Assembly: GCA_003158505.1 (NCBI GenBank)
Contig: PMJK01000117.1
Span: 12,763-20,179 of the forward strand
DNA from: Holophagaceae bacterium
Lineage (GTDB): Bacteria; Acidobacteriota; Holophagae; Holophagales; Holophagaceae
Direction: 5' to 3'
Length of the DNA stretch: 7,417 nucleotides
Positions 6,228-7,417 of the stretch are shown here, one piece after another. Within the stretch, counting starts at the first letter, position 1, and every line of letters starts with the position of its first letter. The translations under genes and the position numbers were made by a program. The notes beneath the pieces were generated by a model. The model saw only the letters and a list, made by a program, of their open reading frames with translations, made no database searches and had not been told where the DNA came from.

Positions 6228-6255
6228 GGACTCGGCCGGTACATTGGCCGAGTTC
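6228..6255 (+). other. Hairpin at the predicted 5' end of the rpoD message
   Basis: ACTCGGCC (6230-6237) pairs perfectly with GGCCGAGT (6246-6253) around an 8-base loop; a G-T and a G-C pair extend the stem to 10 pairs. It is not followed by a T-run, so it is unlikely to be a dnaG terminator. It begins only a few bases after the expected transcription start, so it would cap the 5' end of the rpoD mRNA. Confidence 0.55.
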
Positions 6256-6265
6256 TGCACATCCT

Positions 6266-6290
6266 TCGGCCACCGGGTCCCCCGGTCCGA
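6266..6290 (+). other. Second hairpin in the rpoD leader
   Basis: ACCGGG (6272-6277) pairs with CCCGGT (6281-6286) around a 3-base loop, and TCGG (6266-6269) pairs with CCGA (6287-6290) across a two-base CC bulge, giving about 10 pairs. It ends 17 bases before the rpoD ribosome site. Its left flank TCGGCC (6266-6271) is also complementary to the right arm of the first hairpin. Confidence 0.5.
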
Positions 6291-6307
6291 CGTTCGCAGC
6301 GCTCTTT

Positions 6308-6311
6308 GAGG
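6308..6311 (+). promoter_or_regulatory. Ribosome binding site of rpoD
   Basis: GAGG five bases before the ATG at 6317. It supports this ATG as the start. Confidence 0.6.
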
Positions 6312-6316
6312 TACGA

Positions 6317-7417
6317 ATGGTTCCGACGCCGCACCGCGACAGCTACTACACCCTGACCAAAGCCCTGATCTCCATCGGAAGGAAAAACGGATTCCTGCTG
6401 GTAGACCAGCTCAATGACTTCCTCCCCATGACCGCCTCCAGTCCCCTGGACCTTGAGATGGTGATGGGTCTGTTCACGCGTCTCGGCGTGGGCATCGGCG
6501 CCACGGAGGAAGAGGCCCAGGCCGCCCGCGAAGCCATCGAGCCCGAATTCGTCCTGGTGGACGGCGGCGGTAAGGGTGACAAGGATCTCGAGGTCGAGAT
6601 AGACAGCCCCGACAGTGACAAATTCAATGATCCGGTCCGCATGTACCTCAAGGAGATGGGCACGGTGCCCCTTCTCAAACGCGAAGACGAAGTCGAGATC
6701 GCCAAGCGCATCGAGATCGGCGTCCGCAGCGTCATGCGGGCCCTCTCCCGGTCGCGCCTGGCCGCCAGCCTGCTCATCGACATCGGTCGCATGCTGAAGG
6801 AGAACCCCGGCAAGATCCGCGAAGTGGTGGGCCTCTCTGATGAGGTGGATGACGATGAGGATGCCGAGAGCACCTCCGCCACTCAGCATGTGCATCACCA
6901 GTTCGAAAAGCTGTTGGTCTTCGATCAGGCCCTGCAGGACCTCCTGGCCCTCAAGGTCCAGGTTGACGCCGGCACCAAGACCCTACCCAAGCGCCGCAAG
7001 CTCGACCGGGAGATCCTCCATGCCCGAGCCCGGCTTTCGCGCCAGATCCGGAAGCTGGGCCTCAACAGCCTGGCCGTCACCCGGCTCATCGATCGCATCA
7101 CTCATCAGCACAGTCAGGTGATGGCCGGCGAGCGCAAGTGCCGTGAATTGCGGGACCGCCTCAAGAACCCGGCCTTCGCCAAGTTGAAGGACAAATACAA
7201 GGACGAGCTGGCCCACATCGAGAAGACGCTGGCCGAATTCTTCATCAAGTACGAAACCGTCAGCGAGCAGTTCCACAAGGATTTCAATGGCCTCAAGGGT
7301 GCAGAAAGCATCAGCCGCGCCGCCAAGGCCGAGCTGATCGAGGCCAATCTCCGCCTCGTGGTCTCCATCGCCAAACGCTATACCAACCGCGGCCTGCAAT
7401 TCCTGGACCTGATCCAG
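6317..7417 (+). CDS. rpoD: RNA polymerase primary sigma factor (sigma-70/RpoD), 3' part outside window
   Basis: The frame is open from the ATG at 6317 to the window end, 367 codons. It is the housekeeping sigma subunit that directs RNA polymerase to -35/-10 promoters. Region 1.1 covers roughly residues 10-80 (ISIGRKNGFLLVDQLNDFLP at about 18-37), followed by an acidic linker (88-101). Region 1.2 is clear at 105-133 (DPVRMYLKEMGTVPLLKRED and onward). A non-conserved insert of about 190 residues follows (about 135-330), including a very acidic patch at 175-184 and a Lys/Arg-rich helical stretch. Region 2.1 begins near 335 (AKAELIEANLRLVVSIAKRY) and the window stops inside region 2.2, just after FLDLIQ. 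Regions 2.3-4 are missing only because the window ends. The presence of region 1.1 and the insert, plus the position after dnaG, point to the primary sigma factor rather than an RpoS- or RpoH-type paralogue. It has its own predicted promoter and structured leader. Confidence 0.95.
   Translation, partial: MVPTPHRDSYYTLTKALISIGRKNGFLLVDQLNDFLPMTASSPLDLEMVMGLFTRLGVGIGATEEEAQAAREAIEPEFVLVDGGGKGDKDLEVEIDSPDSDKFNDPVRMYLKEMGTVPLLKREDEVEIAKRIEIGVRSVMRALSRSRLAASLLIDIGRMLKENPGKIREVVGLSDEVDDDEDAESTSATQHVHHQFEKLLVFDQALQDLLALKVQVDAGTKTLPKRRKLDREILHARARLSRQIRKLGLNSLAVTRLIDRITHQHSQVMAGERKCRELRDRLKNPAFAKLKDKYKDELAHIEKTLAEFFIKYETVSEQFHKDFNGLKGAESISRAAKAELIEANLRLVVSIAKRYTNRGLQFLDLIQ

Noticed and set aside
6228..6255. 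The first rpoD leader hairpin as a terminator for dnaG
   Set aside because: No T-run follows the stem, and it lies downstream of a good promoter, so a leader role fits better.
6194..6898. A minus-strand frame of 234 codons opposite the rpoD start
   Set aside because: The plus strand encodes the RpoD N-terminus with regions 1.1 and 1.2. The antisense product shows no motif.

Overview
The window is GC-rich chromosomal DNA from a bacterium, densely coded in a core housekeeping style. It holds six protein genes; the first and last run off the window ends. Gene content and style (high GC, dnaG followed directly by rpoD with no rpsU, Kbl close to the proteobacterial form, a lipoprotein signal peptide) suggest a Gram-negative organism. 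Holophaga/Geothrix-type Acidobacteriota is my best guess, but this is inference and not proven by the sequence.

Layout, left to right. (1) Positions 1-1160, minus strand: kbl, glycine C-acetyltransferase (2-amino-3-ketobutyrate CoA ligase), complete except for about the last 10 residues. (2) A divergent spacer of 99 bases (1161-1259) with a strong imperfect hairpin. (3) 1260-1805, plus: a small predicted lipoprotein of unknown family. (4) 1876-3237, plus: a 453-residue transporter of the organophosphate:phosphate antiporter (OPA, GlpT/UhpT) branch of the major facilitator superfamily. (5) 3251-4246, minus, convergent with the transporter: an unrecognised P-loop, kinase-like protein. (6) A divergent spacer of 194 bases (4247-4440) largely filled by an imperfect inverted repeat. 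(7) 4441-6168, plus: dnaG, DNA primase. (8) A 148-base spacer with a good sigma-70-type promoter and two or three hairpins. (9) 6317 to the end, plus: rpoD, the primary sigma factor, cut off at the start of region 2.2.

The dnaG-rpoD pair is the conserved core of the 'macromolecular synthesis' gene cluster, which couples replication priming to housekeeping transcription. Here rpoD has its own promoter and a structured leader. Kbl serves threonine catabolism and glycine formation. The lipoprotein and the OPA transporter lie in the same direction and could be co-expressed, but nothing else links them.

I see no phage, CRISPR, toxin-antitoxin, insertion sequence, tRNA or rRNA. The points most worth a second look are the rpoD leader with mutually exclusive hairpins, the inverted-repeat element in front of dnaG, and the P-loop protein I cannot assign. 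I do not see a clear new multi-gene system.
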